From assembly GCA_963770045.1 (NCBI GenBank), contig CAVYOD010000023.1:1-64000 (forward strand): a stretch of DNA of 64,000 bases. Direction: 5' to 3'. The stretch's first letter is position 1. Every line of letters begins with the position of its first letter. Under the pieces are notes generated by a model. That model did no database searches and was not told where the DNA came from. It worked only from the letters and a program-made list of their open reading frames with translations. The DNA is from CAVYOD01 sp963770045. GTDB taxonomy: Bacteria > Acidobacteriota > Aminicenantia > Aminicenantales > CAVYOD01. A program made the position numbers and the translations under genes. Below are positions 45,764 to 56,519 of the stretch, piece by piece.

Positions 45764-47679
45764 ATGATGAAACGAGTCTTATTTGTTTGTGCCTTGCTGG
45801 TTCTTGCCTGGAGTTTCAACTTCGGGCAACACTGGTCCGCTCCCATCAATATTTCCCATAGCCTGAAAAACGTCAGGTGGGTCCAGGTCGCCATGGGACC
45901 TTCGGGAGAGGTTTATGTGGTCTGGGAAGAGAATTACCAAAATGCGGCCGGGTCTGATATCTTGTTGAAAACATACAATGGCCTCAAATGGTCGGACGTC
46001 ATCAAAATCAAGAGCTCCCCGAATATCGACGCTCAGCGGCCAAGTATCTATTGCAGCGTCAAGGGTGTTGTTGCGGTCATCTGGGGCGAGGGCGAACCGA
46101 CACAAGCCAAGATTCGTGAATACGATCCTCGGCAAAAAAAATGGTTGCCCGCTTTCCAACTCAGCGTCGACGGTAGGGGAGACGAATGGTAGGACGTCGT
46201 TAAAATCAAGAACTCCCCGAGTATCGACGGTCAACGGCCGAGTATCTATTGCAGCATCAAGGGTGTCGTTGCGGTGATCTGGGGAGAAGGAGAACCAACA
46301 CAAATCAAGGTTCGTGAATACGATCCGCGGCAGAAAAAATGGCTGCCCGCCTTCCAAGTCAGTGTCGACGCCGTAAGAGGGCATTACAGAACAGACTGTG
46401 GCTGTCGATCCCGAGGGAAACATCTATGCAGCCTGGGCGGGAAAAATGGAAGGAAGGCTTTATTCCCGCTCCAGAATCAACGGCGTCTGGGAAGGGGTTA
46501 AAAGACTCGATAACGGCGCCTTCTCCGAGCACCCGGCCATGGCGGCTGGAAAAGACGGCTGGGTCTGGGCGGTCTTTAGAGAAAGGCATCCCCCTGAACG
46601 GAAGGTCGTTTACTGTAAAAGGAAAGCGAATACCGATTGGACCAAAGCCAATTTTGTCTGGGAAGGCGGATCCAGCCAGGCCCACCCGGGAATCACCGTG
46701 GGACTGGATAATATTCCCTATGTCGCTTATTGTGCCGACTCCGGCAGCGACAGATCGATTGTCTTTCTGGTGAAACTCCTTGAGGGCGCCAAGACCAGAG
46801 AAGAGATTTTCTCTGAGAATCTCCAGCATGATGGCCGAGTTGCCATTGACTCTTTCGGGAACAAGCACGTCGCTGTCCAATTTGGCCCAGGGGACTTGGG
46901 GATGGGTGTCCAGTACAGAAACAACATAGGAGGCAAATGGAACGATCCCATTACCATGCCCGAATCCTGCTGCGGAGTCAAGTTGCCGGGCATTGCGGCC
47001 GATCCATTTGGAAACGTGGCCATGGTTTGGGCGGCCAACGGACAAGCCATGTTCACGTCGTTTACTCCTGTTGCGATCAAAAAATTGGATCCGCCAATCA
47101 ATTTGTCAGCCAGCCTGACCTTCACCCCCGATCCCACATACAAGTTGAATTGGGCGGTCAATCCGGATAATACGACTGACTTTATCCAGGGCTATAACAT
47201 CTACAAAAAAGAGACTTCGGACACAGATTTTGTCAAGATTCTGACCGTCTCCAAATCGACCTTGACGGCTTCTCTGACCTATCCGGAGGTCAAGCCCGGA
47301 ATCCAGTTCGGGATCACGACCCTCTCGACCTCAGCGACGGAAAGCGAAATGGTTCTTTTCCAGTATTCCATCCCGACGATTTATCCTCCAATCAATGCGA
47401 CGGCAAAAATCAGCCTGAAATCGTTGAAAGGTTCGACGCAAGTGAATTATGCCCTCGACTTGGGAAGCCAATCCCCAGAACAGCGCCAAATACGTGAAGT
47501 CCTATAAAATCTACAAAAAAGAAGGCGCGGGGGAATTTGTTCTTTTCCAGACACTCTCAAGTGACACGTTCTCTCTGACCCAGAGCTATACGAATTCCCA
47601 GACCAGGATCACCTTTGCCATTACGACCCTTTCGACTTTGGACACGGAGAGCACCCAGGTCATTTTTGGGATGCAGTAA
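45764..47679 (+). CDS. Secreted beta-propeller (BNR-like) protein with FnIII-like domains, one in-frame stop and two frameshifts
   Basis: Paralogue of the gene at 43897. Signal peptide MMKRVLFVCALLVLAWSFNFG, blades with VAMGPSGEVYVVWEENY and similar. A 198-base in-frame duplication (45992-46387) adds one extra blade. At its second copy TGG-TCG is TGG-TAG, giving a stop at 46190. Frames change again near 46385 (into VAVDPEGNIYAAWAGKMEGR) and near 47455 (into TWEANPQNSAKYVKSYKIYK). FnIII-like domains start DPPINLSASLTFTPDPTYKL. Corrected length about 638 aa. Co-oriented with its paralogue, 98 bases apart, suggesting tandem duplication. Role: surface or secreted binding protein, unproven. Confidence 0.6.
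45992..46387 (+). repeat. Intragenic tandem duplication, period 198 bp
   Basis: 45992-46189 and 46190-46387 encode matching 66-residue blades: DVIKIKSSPNIDAQRPSIYC versus DVVKIKNSPSIDGQRPSIYC, and VVAVIWGEGEPTQAKIREYD versus VVAVIWGEGEPTQIKVREYD. Many silent and missense differences show that the copies are old and not an assembly echo. The TCG to TAG change opens the second copy. Confidence 0.8.
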
Positions 47680-47892
47680 AGAGAGCTGGAAGAGCCCTAT
47701 TTTTTCCGGCTGGAGGTTTGGGCACAGGCTCGCTCCGCTAGACCGGATTTCTGATTTTATATTTCCCGGTGTAATAAATGTCCTTTTGATGTCTTATGAT
47801 AAAAAACAATCTCCCGGAGTGCAAGCACTTTCCTCCGCTTCTTTACTTTTGGCGGATACTCGTTTATATTCTCCCCCGTCGAGGAAATCGCC

Positions 47893-49667
47893 TTGAGATG
47901 GAAGATCCCACCGCCTGAATTTTTTCTTTCTTTCAGATGGCTCTCCATCCATTTTTTCCTGATCGTGCTTCTTTTTCAGGCCCTCCTCCTCTCGCGATGG
48001 ACGTTCCTGTATCCCATCATCAAAATCCTCTTCGCCGCGATCGCGCTGCTCGCTGTCGCCGCCCTTTTCAAAAAGCTCGCGCGGGAGAAGCGACTCATTC
48101 TCTGCCTTCTCCTCATCCTCCTCATCCGCCTGCCCTTCTATTTTCACCCCCAGGGGCTGATGACGACCTCGGACAACGCCATGGAGGCTCTCCAGAGTCT
48201 CGAGATGCAGGATACGCACACCGCACCGTTCTTTTTGCTGGAGCAGGTCAAACACATGGGGACGATCAAGTACCTGTGGGGAGCTTTTCTCAACGATTTC
48301 TTGGGAGCCTCTTATCTTCCTTACGTCCTCCTTCAACTGGCCATATTCATCGCCTTCTTGTTCGCCGTCAACGAAATCTTCAGCTCTTCGATCGAAAAGA
48401 ACGTGCTCTTCTTGTTTCTGCTCGGCAATTTCGCTTTCATCGAAACGTGTTTTGATTACTCGCTGTCTATCCGCGGGGCGCCTTATTTAGAAATGATCTT
48501 CTTTTTTGTCCTGGGTGCCGCTCTGTTTGATTTCTCCTTCCAAAATAAAGGCCGCATCTTCCTGGCCTACTATTTTATTTTCTTTTCCATCTATATTCAT
48601 CCTCTCTCAGCGCTCTTCGTTTTCGGTTTTGTTGTCTGCACGATGATCTACGCCATCAAGAACCGGAGGACGATCCATAACGTCGCCGGGATCGCCGCAG
48701 GCGCTCTCGCGGGGCTCTTCCACTGGTTTTATTATCTTCTCTTCACGGTCAAGCCGGTTTCGACCGGGGCCTGGGAAAAAATGGGCATCCTTCCCTTATC
48801 TCAATTCTCTCTTCGTTCCTTCAGCAAGATTCTTCGGAGAATTTCTGGCAGATCTTCAAGAACATTTTCAACTACGAGTTTTCCTATTTTTATGGTGCTT
48901 TTCCCGGAGGGAAGGTCAGGATTGTCCTGTTTTGTCTAAATCAGGTCGTGATCTATCTCTCCTTGACCGTTTTTGCCGTCGCCCTGGTCATGGTCCTGAG
49001 AAAGATCCTGCGCCTGCTTCAAAAAAAGGCCGAACTTCAGATCAAGGACTGGACTGACCTCTTCTATTTTTTCCTTCTCGGAAGCGTTTTGGTCAAGATT
49101 TTTCTTTTTTATCCCCCCCACCAGGAGCCAAGGCATAATTTCGATCTGATGTTTCTCGTCATGGCCAGCTATCTCATAGTCTTTTCCTCCCTGTTCAAAG
49201 GGACGTCCATCACTTCCTGGAGGACGGTCGTGGCCATCGCTCTTCTTATGGCCTTGACCGTTCCTCATGCCTATTATTTCTGGAAAAATGCGCAAAGCAA
49301 GGCCGCTTCATACCGTGAGCTGATGTCCGCGCTAGATAAAAATAACGTCAAGTATCTTGACACGGATTTCATCATTGCCTTCTGTGTGTATTATTTTTCC
49401 CAAAGAAAAATCCTCGTCTCCGACTCGCTCGGCCCTTTCTCGGTGAAGGATTTTTATCCCGAGCTGAGAGCCCGGGTGGATCAGATTCCCCAGGAGAAAA
49501 AGGCCTTCCTCTTCTTCTCGGAAAGCTATCCGTCGCGGCCCTGGCACAAGAAGGCCACGGTGGTTATCCAGACCCGGCTCTTGGACCGTTTCAAAAAGGC
49601 AGGAATTCCCGTCCGGGTCGTGAGGTTGAAAGATTATGTCTTGATCGTGCCTTCTCCCCGCACATAA
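47893..49667 (+). CDS. Multi-span membrane glycosyltransferase-like protein (GT-C type), one frameshift
   Basis: Starts MRWKIPPPEFFLSFRWLSIH. The first loop has LMTTSDNAMEALQSLEMQDT: an early loop bearing acidic residues after the first helices is typical of GT-C (GT39/GT83-like) enzymes that use polyprenyl-phosphate sugars. About ten membrane helices follow. Near 48830 the frame slips; ENFWQIFKNIFNYEFSYFYG, then AFPGGKVRIVLFCLNQVVIY, bridges into the second part (SLTVFAVALVMVLRKILRLL to the end at 49667). The soluble C-terminal 130 residues include KNNVKYLDTDFIIAFCVYYF. Total about 591 aa. It probably transfers a sugar on the periplasmic side; substrate unknown. Confidence 0.6.
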
Positions 49668-49760
49668 CTCATTGACTGTCCGATGTAGGTGTGGTAAGTT
49701 AAAATTTGATCCCGAATCGCTCAAATAATATCTCGGCCGGAAGAACGTCCAAGGGAACCA

Positions 49761-51087
49761 ATGAAGCGAAAAAATATCCGAGAAGTGGCGATCGCGATTT
49801 TCTTAATCGCCGCAATGGGATCATTGATTTGTTGCTCCCATCAAAAGGAAAATCCCCCAAATATCGTTGTGGTGGTGATCGATACGTTGCGGGCCGACCA
49901 TCTTCCGGTCTACGGTTATTCAAAAAACACCGCGCCTTTTATTACTCACATCGCCTCGCAGGCTGTGGTTTTTGAGAAGGCCTATTCAGCTTCTTCCTGG
50001 ACGGCCCCGGCCACGGCTTCGATATTCACCTCCCTCTATCCTTTCCAGCACGGGGTCGTGACGGGACTCTTGGCCGCAGGCCGTTATCGACAACAGAATT
50101 CAAAGATAATGATCAACCGGATTCCAGAGGAAATCCAAACGCTGACTGAACTCTGTGCGTCGGAGAGGATATCGGACTTTCGGTGTTTCCGACAACATCA
50201 ATATCCAGAGCCTGCAGGGATTTACCCAGGGATTCGGATAAATTCAGGCTTTTCCATGACCGCTCCGCAGAGGCGTTGAATGGACAGATAAAAAAATGGG
50301 GGGGCGAGATCCGAAACAGCAAACCCTATTATCTCTACATACACTATAATGATCCTCACGCGAAGTACACTCCTCGTTCCCCTTGGTATCAGAAGATGGA
50401 TAATCCTCTGGAGAGACAAGAAATCGGCTTATGACAGCGAGATCAGGTACACGGACGAAAAATTCCGTGAGATTTTTGAGTTCTTGGGATGGGACGACAA
50501 TACGCTGCTCATCCTCACGGCGGATCACGGAGAGGAATTTGGCGATCATGGCGGGCAAGGGCATGGGATGTCCCTTTATAGAGAGGTCATCCATGTTCCG
50601 CTCATCATTTATTTTCCTCCCGCCGAAAGGGTCCATCGACGCGATCGCGGCCCAGGTCAGCACTTTAGATATTCTACCGACGATCCAGGATTACCTCGGA
50701 CTGAAGCGAGCCAAGATCTAGGCAGGAAATAGCCAGCTGTCGTTGATTGGCCATGATCCAAGTCAGAAGAACCGGCGGTTTATCTACTCCCATCTCCAGC
50801 TGAAGACCGCAGGCCAACCCGACCGTATTGCGATATCGGCCATTTCCGAAAGCTGGAAATTCATACGCAATTTGAACGGCAGCAAGGAGCTATTCAATCT
50901 AGAAAAAGATTTTTTTGAAAAGCAAAACTGGTTTAGGCAGCCAAGCTATGGGGAGATCGCTGCCGGGCTGGAGACACAATTCCTCACTTTTGAAAAAAAG
51001 TGCCCAAAATTCGAAAAACAAACAGCCTCCTATGCCCTCAGTCAAAAGTGGCTGGAGAAATTGAAGGCCCTCGGCTACGTCAAATGA
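49761..51087 (+). CDS. Alkaline-phosphatase/sulfatase-fold lipoprotein, several frameshifts
   Basis: Starts MKRKNIREVAIAIFLIAAMG and has lipobox LICC. The core reads NIVVVVIDTLRADHLPVYGY (metal Asp), SASSWTAPATASIFTSLYPF, SKPYYLYIHYNDPHAKYTPR, LLILTADHGEEFGDHGGQGH (metal Asp-His) and VIHVPLIIYFPP. The nucleophile position is Thr (S-W-T-A-P), not the Cys/Ser of true sulfatases (C/S-x-P-x-R), so it may move phospho-alcohol groups as in EptA/LtaS-type enzymes. The frame changes about four times (near 50130, 50400, 50620, 50720). It ends LEKLKALGYVK at 51087, a tail shared with two larger relatives below. About 441 aa. Confidence 0.65.
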
Positions 51088-51145
51088 CTGGGAGGAAAAA
51101 AAATTCTTTTTGAATTGATATATTAGTAAGAGGAGCGGATGGCTA

Positions 51146-52416
51146 TTGCGGGTAAACAAAATTCTCAAATGGATCCTGGTGTCGATTATCCTTGCTTTTT
51201 TTATTTACAATTTCTCCCTTATCCTATCTCGCCCAAGCTTTTATCAGTGGGATTTTAAGACGTTTTATTATGCGGCCAAGGCCCATGCCTCCGGCCTCAA
51301 CCCCTACGGCGTGACTTCTCTTTCCGAGATGGCCAAAAAACCGATAGGGTTCCGGTTTCGCTATCCTCCTCAGACGCTCTTGTTCTTTCGGTTCTTTTCT
51401 TTTTTTAATCTCAATACAGCCTATTATCTCTTCCTTGCCCTCAAGTGTTGCCTGCTGGCGGGAATGTTTCTCCTCTGGACAAAGATCTTTCTCAAGAGAG
51501 AGGCGGATATCTGGTTTTATCCCTTTGCCCTGCTGGCCTTCAACACCTCGATTTTTGTCGATATCGCAGCCGGCAATATCTCGATCTTCGAACAATTCGG
51601 TCTCTGGCTCGGCTTTTTCTTTCTCCTGAAACGACGGCTGTTGCTCTTTTGCCTGGTCATCGTTCTGATCGCCAATTTTAAGATTACGCCCCTCTTCTTT
51701 CTCGTTCTTCTTCTTTTTATCAACGACAAAAAGAAATATCTCTATTTCTTTGCCAGCCTGTTTACCTTCGGAATGATCCAGGCGGTTTATTATTTCTTCT
51801 CGCCTCTTTACCAAGATTTTCTCATTTTCGGACGCCAGCTCGAAAAAGGATGGGGAAATCCTTCCTCTTTTTCTCTCCTCCGGAACCTGATGTCGAGTCT
51901 CGCTCATCTGACCGGTCGATCCGCCTTCTCTGTCCTCCATATGGGCGTCTATGCCGTTTTTGTGGCCGCCGTCTTGGTCATTAGCTGGCGGGCGGTCATC
52001 GCTCTCAAATCCGTCCTTCCTGCAGCGAAGAAGATAGGGAACGAATGATGATCCTTCTCGCCTGTTTGGTCTATGCGGTCGTCGTTCCCCGGTTTATCGC
52101 CTATTCCCAGATAATCCTCATCGTTCCGGCTTATTTTGTCCTGAGGAGACTCCTCTCGGGGATGGAGGGCATTCTTCTGTTCCTTATAGTCGCCTTCCAG
52201 ACTCCGCCGCATACCGGTATGCCGGGCATGGACCAAGTGCTTGATTTTATCTGGACTTACTATTCCGTCCTCGTCGGCCTGGGACTCTTGATCGTCTTTC
52301 TGCTCAGGATCTTCAGGAGCCGGAAGGACGGGAACGAGTCTCTTCGTTCCTTCAATCCCGCCGGCAACGGCCAGCTGAGGCAATTCCCCAGGACTTCCTC
52401 ACCCTTATGGGGCTAG
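51146..52416 (+). CDS. DUF2029/GT87-like membrane glycosyltransferase, one frameshift
   Basis: WDFKTFYYAAKAHASGLNPYG, then FRFRYPPQTLLFFRFFSFFN, is the conserved GT87 opening (D-F-x-x-Y-Y-x-A, then Y-P-P). About ten membrane helices follow (YYLFLALKCCLLAGMFLLW, LLLFCLVIVLIANFKITPLFF). At about 52040 a stop (KKIGNE) interrupts; one base later the protein continues MILLACLVYAVVVPRFIAYS, QIILIVPAYFVLRRLL. Total about 423 aa. The TTG at 51146 is the frame-consistent start; an ATG at 51139 has better RBS spacing (AGAGGAG) but would need a correction. It probably transfers a sugar from a polyprenyl carrier in the periplasm. Confidence 0.65.
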
Positions 52417-52443
52417 TGACCAATGACCAGTGACTGGTGACTG
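52416..52443. repeat. Four heptamer repeats between convergent genes
   Basis: GTGACCA, ATGACCA, GTGACTG, GTGACTG run without gaps between the ends of the GT87-like gene and the large minus-strand lipoprotein gene. Same seven-base period as the arrays at 22.6 and 31.3 kb, but here without a facing inverse array. Confidence 0.55.
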
Positions 52444-52455
52444 ATTTTTTGTTTC

Positions 52456-55442
52456 TCAGTGCAGGTAGCCGAGGGCCCGCAATTTCTCTTCGAAGGACTT
52501 GTCCAGGGCGATGTTGCGGCTCTTCGTCTGGGCTTTTTTCCCGGTGAGATAGGCTTCCGCCTCTCTCATCATCTCCTGGGCCAAGTTCCTTTCCTGGTTG
52601 GCCAAATTTTTCTTCTCCAAAGGATCCAGATTGAGATTGTAGAGCTCCTGGAGCTCAAGATGAGGCGGGGGAGGAGAAAAGTATTCGAAAGCTTGAGCGG
52701 GATATTTCTCATTCAGGATGAATTTATAGGGGATCCGGATGATCCCGACGCGCTTGGGAAGAGCCCCATTGACGATGCTGTCGCCCCTGAAGCGCATGTA
52801 GGCGCGTTCCTCTTTTTCTCTTTTCTTCAAAGTTCCCGAAACGCTTCTCCCGTCGAGCTTTAATCCGGAAGCGCCGACGCCGGCTTCTTCTAGGATCGTA
52901 GGCATGATATCGATGAGACCGCGATATTGCGGTGACGCGTTGGCCCCTGTTTTTCGAATGCGGATACTTGATGATCAGCGGAACCTTGATTTCTTCGTTA
53001 TAGAGAGTGAGGCTGTGGGCCCAACCCCCGTGCTCGAAAAATTCTTCGCCGTGGTCCGAGGTCAGGACGATCATCGTCGTCTCGTACAGGTTGAGGCGCT
53101 TGAGCTGGTCGATCAGAGGTTTGATGAGAGATTCATCCGCGTAGCGGATTTCTCCGTCGTAGAGGGCGACGAGGTTCTCTCGCTCGCTCGGCTTAAGCTC
53201 TTGAAAGAGATGAGGATGGCCGCGGCCGAGAATCTCATTCAGGTCGGCGCTTTTCCAGATGTCGTCTTTCCCCAAGAAGATCTGGCCCAGAGGCGGGGGT
53301 GACTTATAGGGATCATGGCGCTGATAAGTGTGAAGAAATAAAAAGAATTGCAGCGCTTGGTTTTTGTTGATCCAGGACGAAGCCTTTTTGTAGAGCAGCT
53401 CGGCGGAATTCGGAATAAAGTAGCCCAGCGATTCTTCTTGGTAGGACTCGAATCCTTTGGAAAAGCCGTAGCGGGCGCTGACCAGGGCGCCGTCGGTATA
53501 GGCCGCCGTCAGATAACCGGAGGCCCTCAAGACATCGGCCAGGGTGGTCACCGCCAGGATCAAGACTCTGATAGACATAGAGGACTTGATGATTTGTCGG
53601 GACAAGCCCCGTGAGCATGGACATATGGGCGGGCAGGGTGAAGGCCGCCGGGCTGCAAGGTGTTGAGAAAGAGGGCGCTGTCGCGGGAGAGCTCGTCGAT
53701 ATTCGGGGTCGTCGGCCGCCCGTAGCCATAGCAGCCCAGATGGTCCGCCCTCATGGTATCGATGGAGATGAGAATGATATTCAGAGGCCGCTCTGCTTCA
53801 GCCGGTTTGGCTTGCTTCTGGATGAGGAGAGGACTCACCCAGAAGGAAAAGTCATTCCGGAAATCCGTTTTCGCTTCCGTTTTCCCTTGGCCCGGCGGGT
53901 AACCCTCGGTTTTAAGATAAATCGCCACCCGCTTATTTTGGTATGCGGATAGATCAAAGTCCTTATAAAAGATCTTTTGGTCCTGCTTCTGATGATAGGG
54001 GTCGGCCTTCGCCCGGTGAATGAGTTTCGTTTTCCCGGATTCTTCCAGGAGGACTTCGAAGGTCACTCCGTCGCCTTCGTCATCCCAGGCTTCGGCCAGG
54101 AGGCCATAGCCCAGCCGGAGGACTCCTCCTTCGGGGACCCTGAACAGGAATTTGTAGACACTGGGCGGAGGGGCAAAGAGACAGTTGAGGGATTGCTCCC
54201 TGATCTTGAATTTCTTCTTGATGAAGAAGGGGTTTTCGCCGGCCCCCGAATCATAGAGCCTGAATCCCTGGAGATGATAAAGAGGGAGATAGCGCTCTCG
54301 AATTGGGTTGGAGATAATGACGGAATCAACATAGAGACCTTCTTGAGCCTTCCCGCTCCCTTGAATTTCCGGTTCAGGCTCATAAGTCAAGTGAACGACT
54401 TCTTGAGGCTGGCGCGCTTCGAACTCGAACACAAGGGAAGATATGCCGGGCTGGACAGAGATTGTCGAGGCAACCATCTGGTCGCCACGTCTCAAGCTTG
54501 ATCACCCCCTTTTGGAGGATGGGACCAGAAAGGATTCGCATCGACTTTGGGCCGGCTGACTCGAAGTCAAGAGACAAGCGCATAAGGCTCCGAGCTAACG
54601 ATCGTCTTTCTTAAGGGAATGATCTTATCGACGGGCTCGGGGACATAGTGCAGCTCAAAAGTTCCCTTGACCCCCGTTTCTCCCTCGGGAGGGGAAATCA
54701 GGATCAAGTCATGGAGGACCTTGATCGTCACGAGCTCGATGAACAAAGATTCATTTTCCCCCCCGCCTTGACGAGTCGAAGACGGCAAGGATTTTTGGAA
54801 GGCCAGATGAAGCTTATTCTCCCCGAATTTCATCTCCTCGGTGAATTCAAAGTCCGTGGTCTGGCCGACATAGATTTCCCGGCTCTTTTGATCATTGATC
54901 CCGACCTCCAGACAGGGCGAATAGCCTGAGCCCCCGCTCTTGGCCAAGACCTTGATGATCGCTGTTCCCGGAGGAAGCATCAGGCTTGTGTCGAAGGCAT
55001 CTCCCCTCTTCAGAACCAGGGAGCGTTTGGACCCGGACTTTTTCGACGAGTCTTCGAATTCAACCCGCTTCTCGCCTTTGAGCCAGCGCCAGCTGTAAGC
55101 CCCACGCAGCGGAGTTTCGGAATAGCTCAGCGTCTCTCCCTCCCGCAAAACGGCAACGTCGGGAGGCTCCTCAAAATCATATTGGGCCGCGATCGGGAAA
55201 GGAGGTGAGGCCGCCCAATAGACGCGCGAATCCAGGATTATTTTTTGGAAATCATTTTCTCGCCAGGTCAGGACGCTGGGGCGAAAGTATTTTTCCAGGG
55301 CGCTCAGAGGAGAAGCGAGGACGTCCCTTTTTTCAAAGTGATCGATCAGGCGATACAGCCCAGGCTCCCTCCTGCGGCAGCCAAACAGCAGAACAGCCAG
55401 GCAGAAGCAGAGGATGATCGTCCGGCCGCTCTTTCTTATTCA
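52456..55442 (-). CDS. Large (about 995 aa) lipoprotein with C-terminal alkaline-phosphatase/sulfatase-fold domain, several frameshifts
   Basis: From the ATG at 55442, MNKK then, after one extra G, SGRTIILCFCLAVLLFGC (lipobox LFGC), RRREPGLYRLIDHFEKRD. Residues about 45-480 are a beta-rich region with FELHYVPEPVDKIIPLRKTI and repeated jelly-roll-like patterns (TAIIKVLAKSGGSGYSPCLE). The enzyme domain has NIILISIDTMRADHLGCYGY, FTLPAHMSMLTGLVPTNHQV (Thr at the nucleophile position), IVLTSDHGEEFFEHGGWAHS and VPLIIKYPHS, and ends FEEKLRALGYLH. The reading frame changes at about 55425, 54530, 53690, 53560 and 52920. It is a close paralogue of the plus-strand gene at 56520. Probably periplasm-facing, modifying a glycan or lipid. 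Confidence 0.65.
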
Positions 55443-55676
55443 TTTCTAAAAGCTCGATTCTTTTTTCATTCTATAATAGCACAATCTCCAAGTCCAACGC
55501 GGCTCTTTGAGGAATTCTTGGCAAGGCAGAGACTTGTTGACACGTCCATCGTCTTAGACTGAAAATAGTCTTTGTCAAACGTTCAGAAAAAACAAAGCAA
55601 GTAAAACCGCCATCAAGAATGCTGAAATCAAGGATCGCTCTTTCCCGCCGTCCGGCCATATACACGAGGGGCGCTG

Positions 55677-56403
55677 ATGCCTGATCCCAATGGGATCTTC
55701 CTCTCGGTGGTCGTCCCGGCCTATAACGAGGAAAAAAGACTGGGCGAAACCCTTCAGAAGATCCAGGATCATCTGAAGGGCCAAAACTATTCCTGGGAGA
55801 TTATTTTGGTTGATGATGGGAGCACCGATGGAACCCTCAGAGTCGCCGAAGAAAACCTCAAGGGTAGTCCCTAACTCCCAGATCCTGACGAGGGCCAATA
55901 ACCTTGGCAAGGGATGTTCGGTGAGGGAGGGTGTCTTAAAGGCAAGAGGGCAATATATCCTCTTTTCTGATGCCGATCTATCGACTCCCATCGAGGAATT
56001 GGACAAGTGCTTCAGTTGGATCGCGGAGGGTTATGACATCGCCATCGGGTCCAGAGGGTTAAGGGATTCCGATGTCCAGATCCCCCAGTCCTTGCCCAGA
56101 AGGACCATGGGAAAAATCTTCAACCTCATCGTCCGGGCTATGGTCTTCAAGGGAATCAAGGATACCCAATGCGGGTTCAAATTGTTCAGGCGAGAGCCGG
56201 CCCTCGAACTCTTCCGCCACTCCCGCCTTCGCGGTTTCGGCTTTGATGTCGAGATTCTCTATTCCGCCATAAAGGAGGGCTATAAAATCAAAGAGATCCC
56301 GGTCGTTTGGAGGAATTTTCCTCCGAGCCGGGTCGCCCTCCTCTCGTCCGCGGCAAAAATGCTGCTCGAGATCCTGAAACTTCGGTTCAGAAATCCTCGT
56401 TAG
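55677..56403 (+). CDS. GT2 polyprenyl-phosphate glycosyltransferase (DPG/ALG5-like), one frameshift
   Basis: MPDPNGIFLSVVVPAYNEEKRLGETLQ and IILVDDGSTDGTLRVAEENL in one frame. After a slip near 55868 follow LTRANNLGKGCSVREGVLKA, YILFSDADLSTPIEELDKCF (DxD-type), TMGKIFNLIVRAMVFKGIKD, TQCGFKLFRREPALELF and EILYSAIKEGYKIKEIPVVW. About 241 aa, no membrane helices, the usual shape of dolichyl- or undecaprenyl-phosphate beta-glucosyl/mannosyltransferases. It would charge the carrier lipid for the GT-C-like enzymes nearby. It lies in the 1-kb gap between the two divergent large lipoprotein genes. Confidence 0.8.
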
Positions 56404-56519
56404 TGTCCCCGTCGTGTTGTCAGAAATAAGAATCTCGGGTAGAATGGCTCTCGGGCAGATTTTCAACCCTGAAGAGTAGAAGGAAATAAGCCGCCCCTTG
56501 ACGGAGATAGAGTCCTGAG

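Noticed and set aside
47697..47790. A third copy of the GCCGGCTGG leader (TTTTTTCCGGCTGGAGG)
   Set aside because: The flanks do not form the nine-position stem and there is no downstream CAGCCGGC complement.
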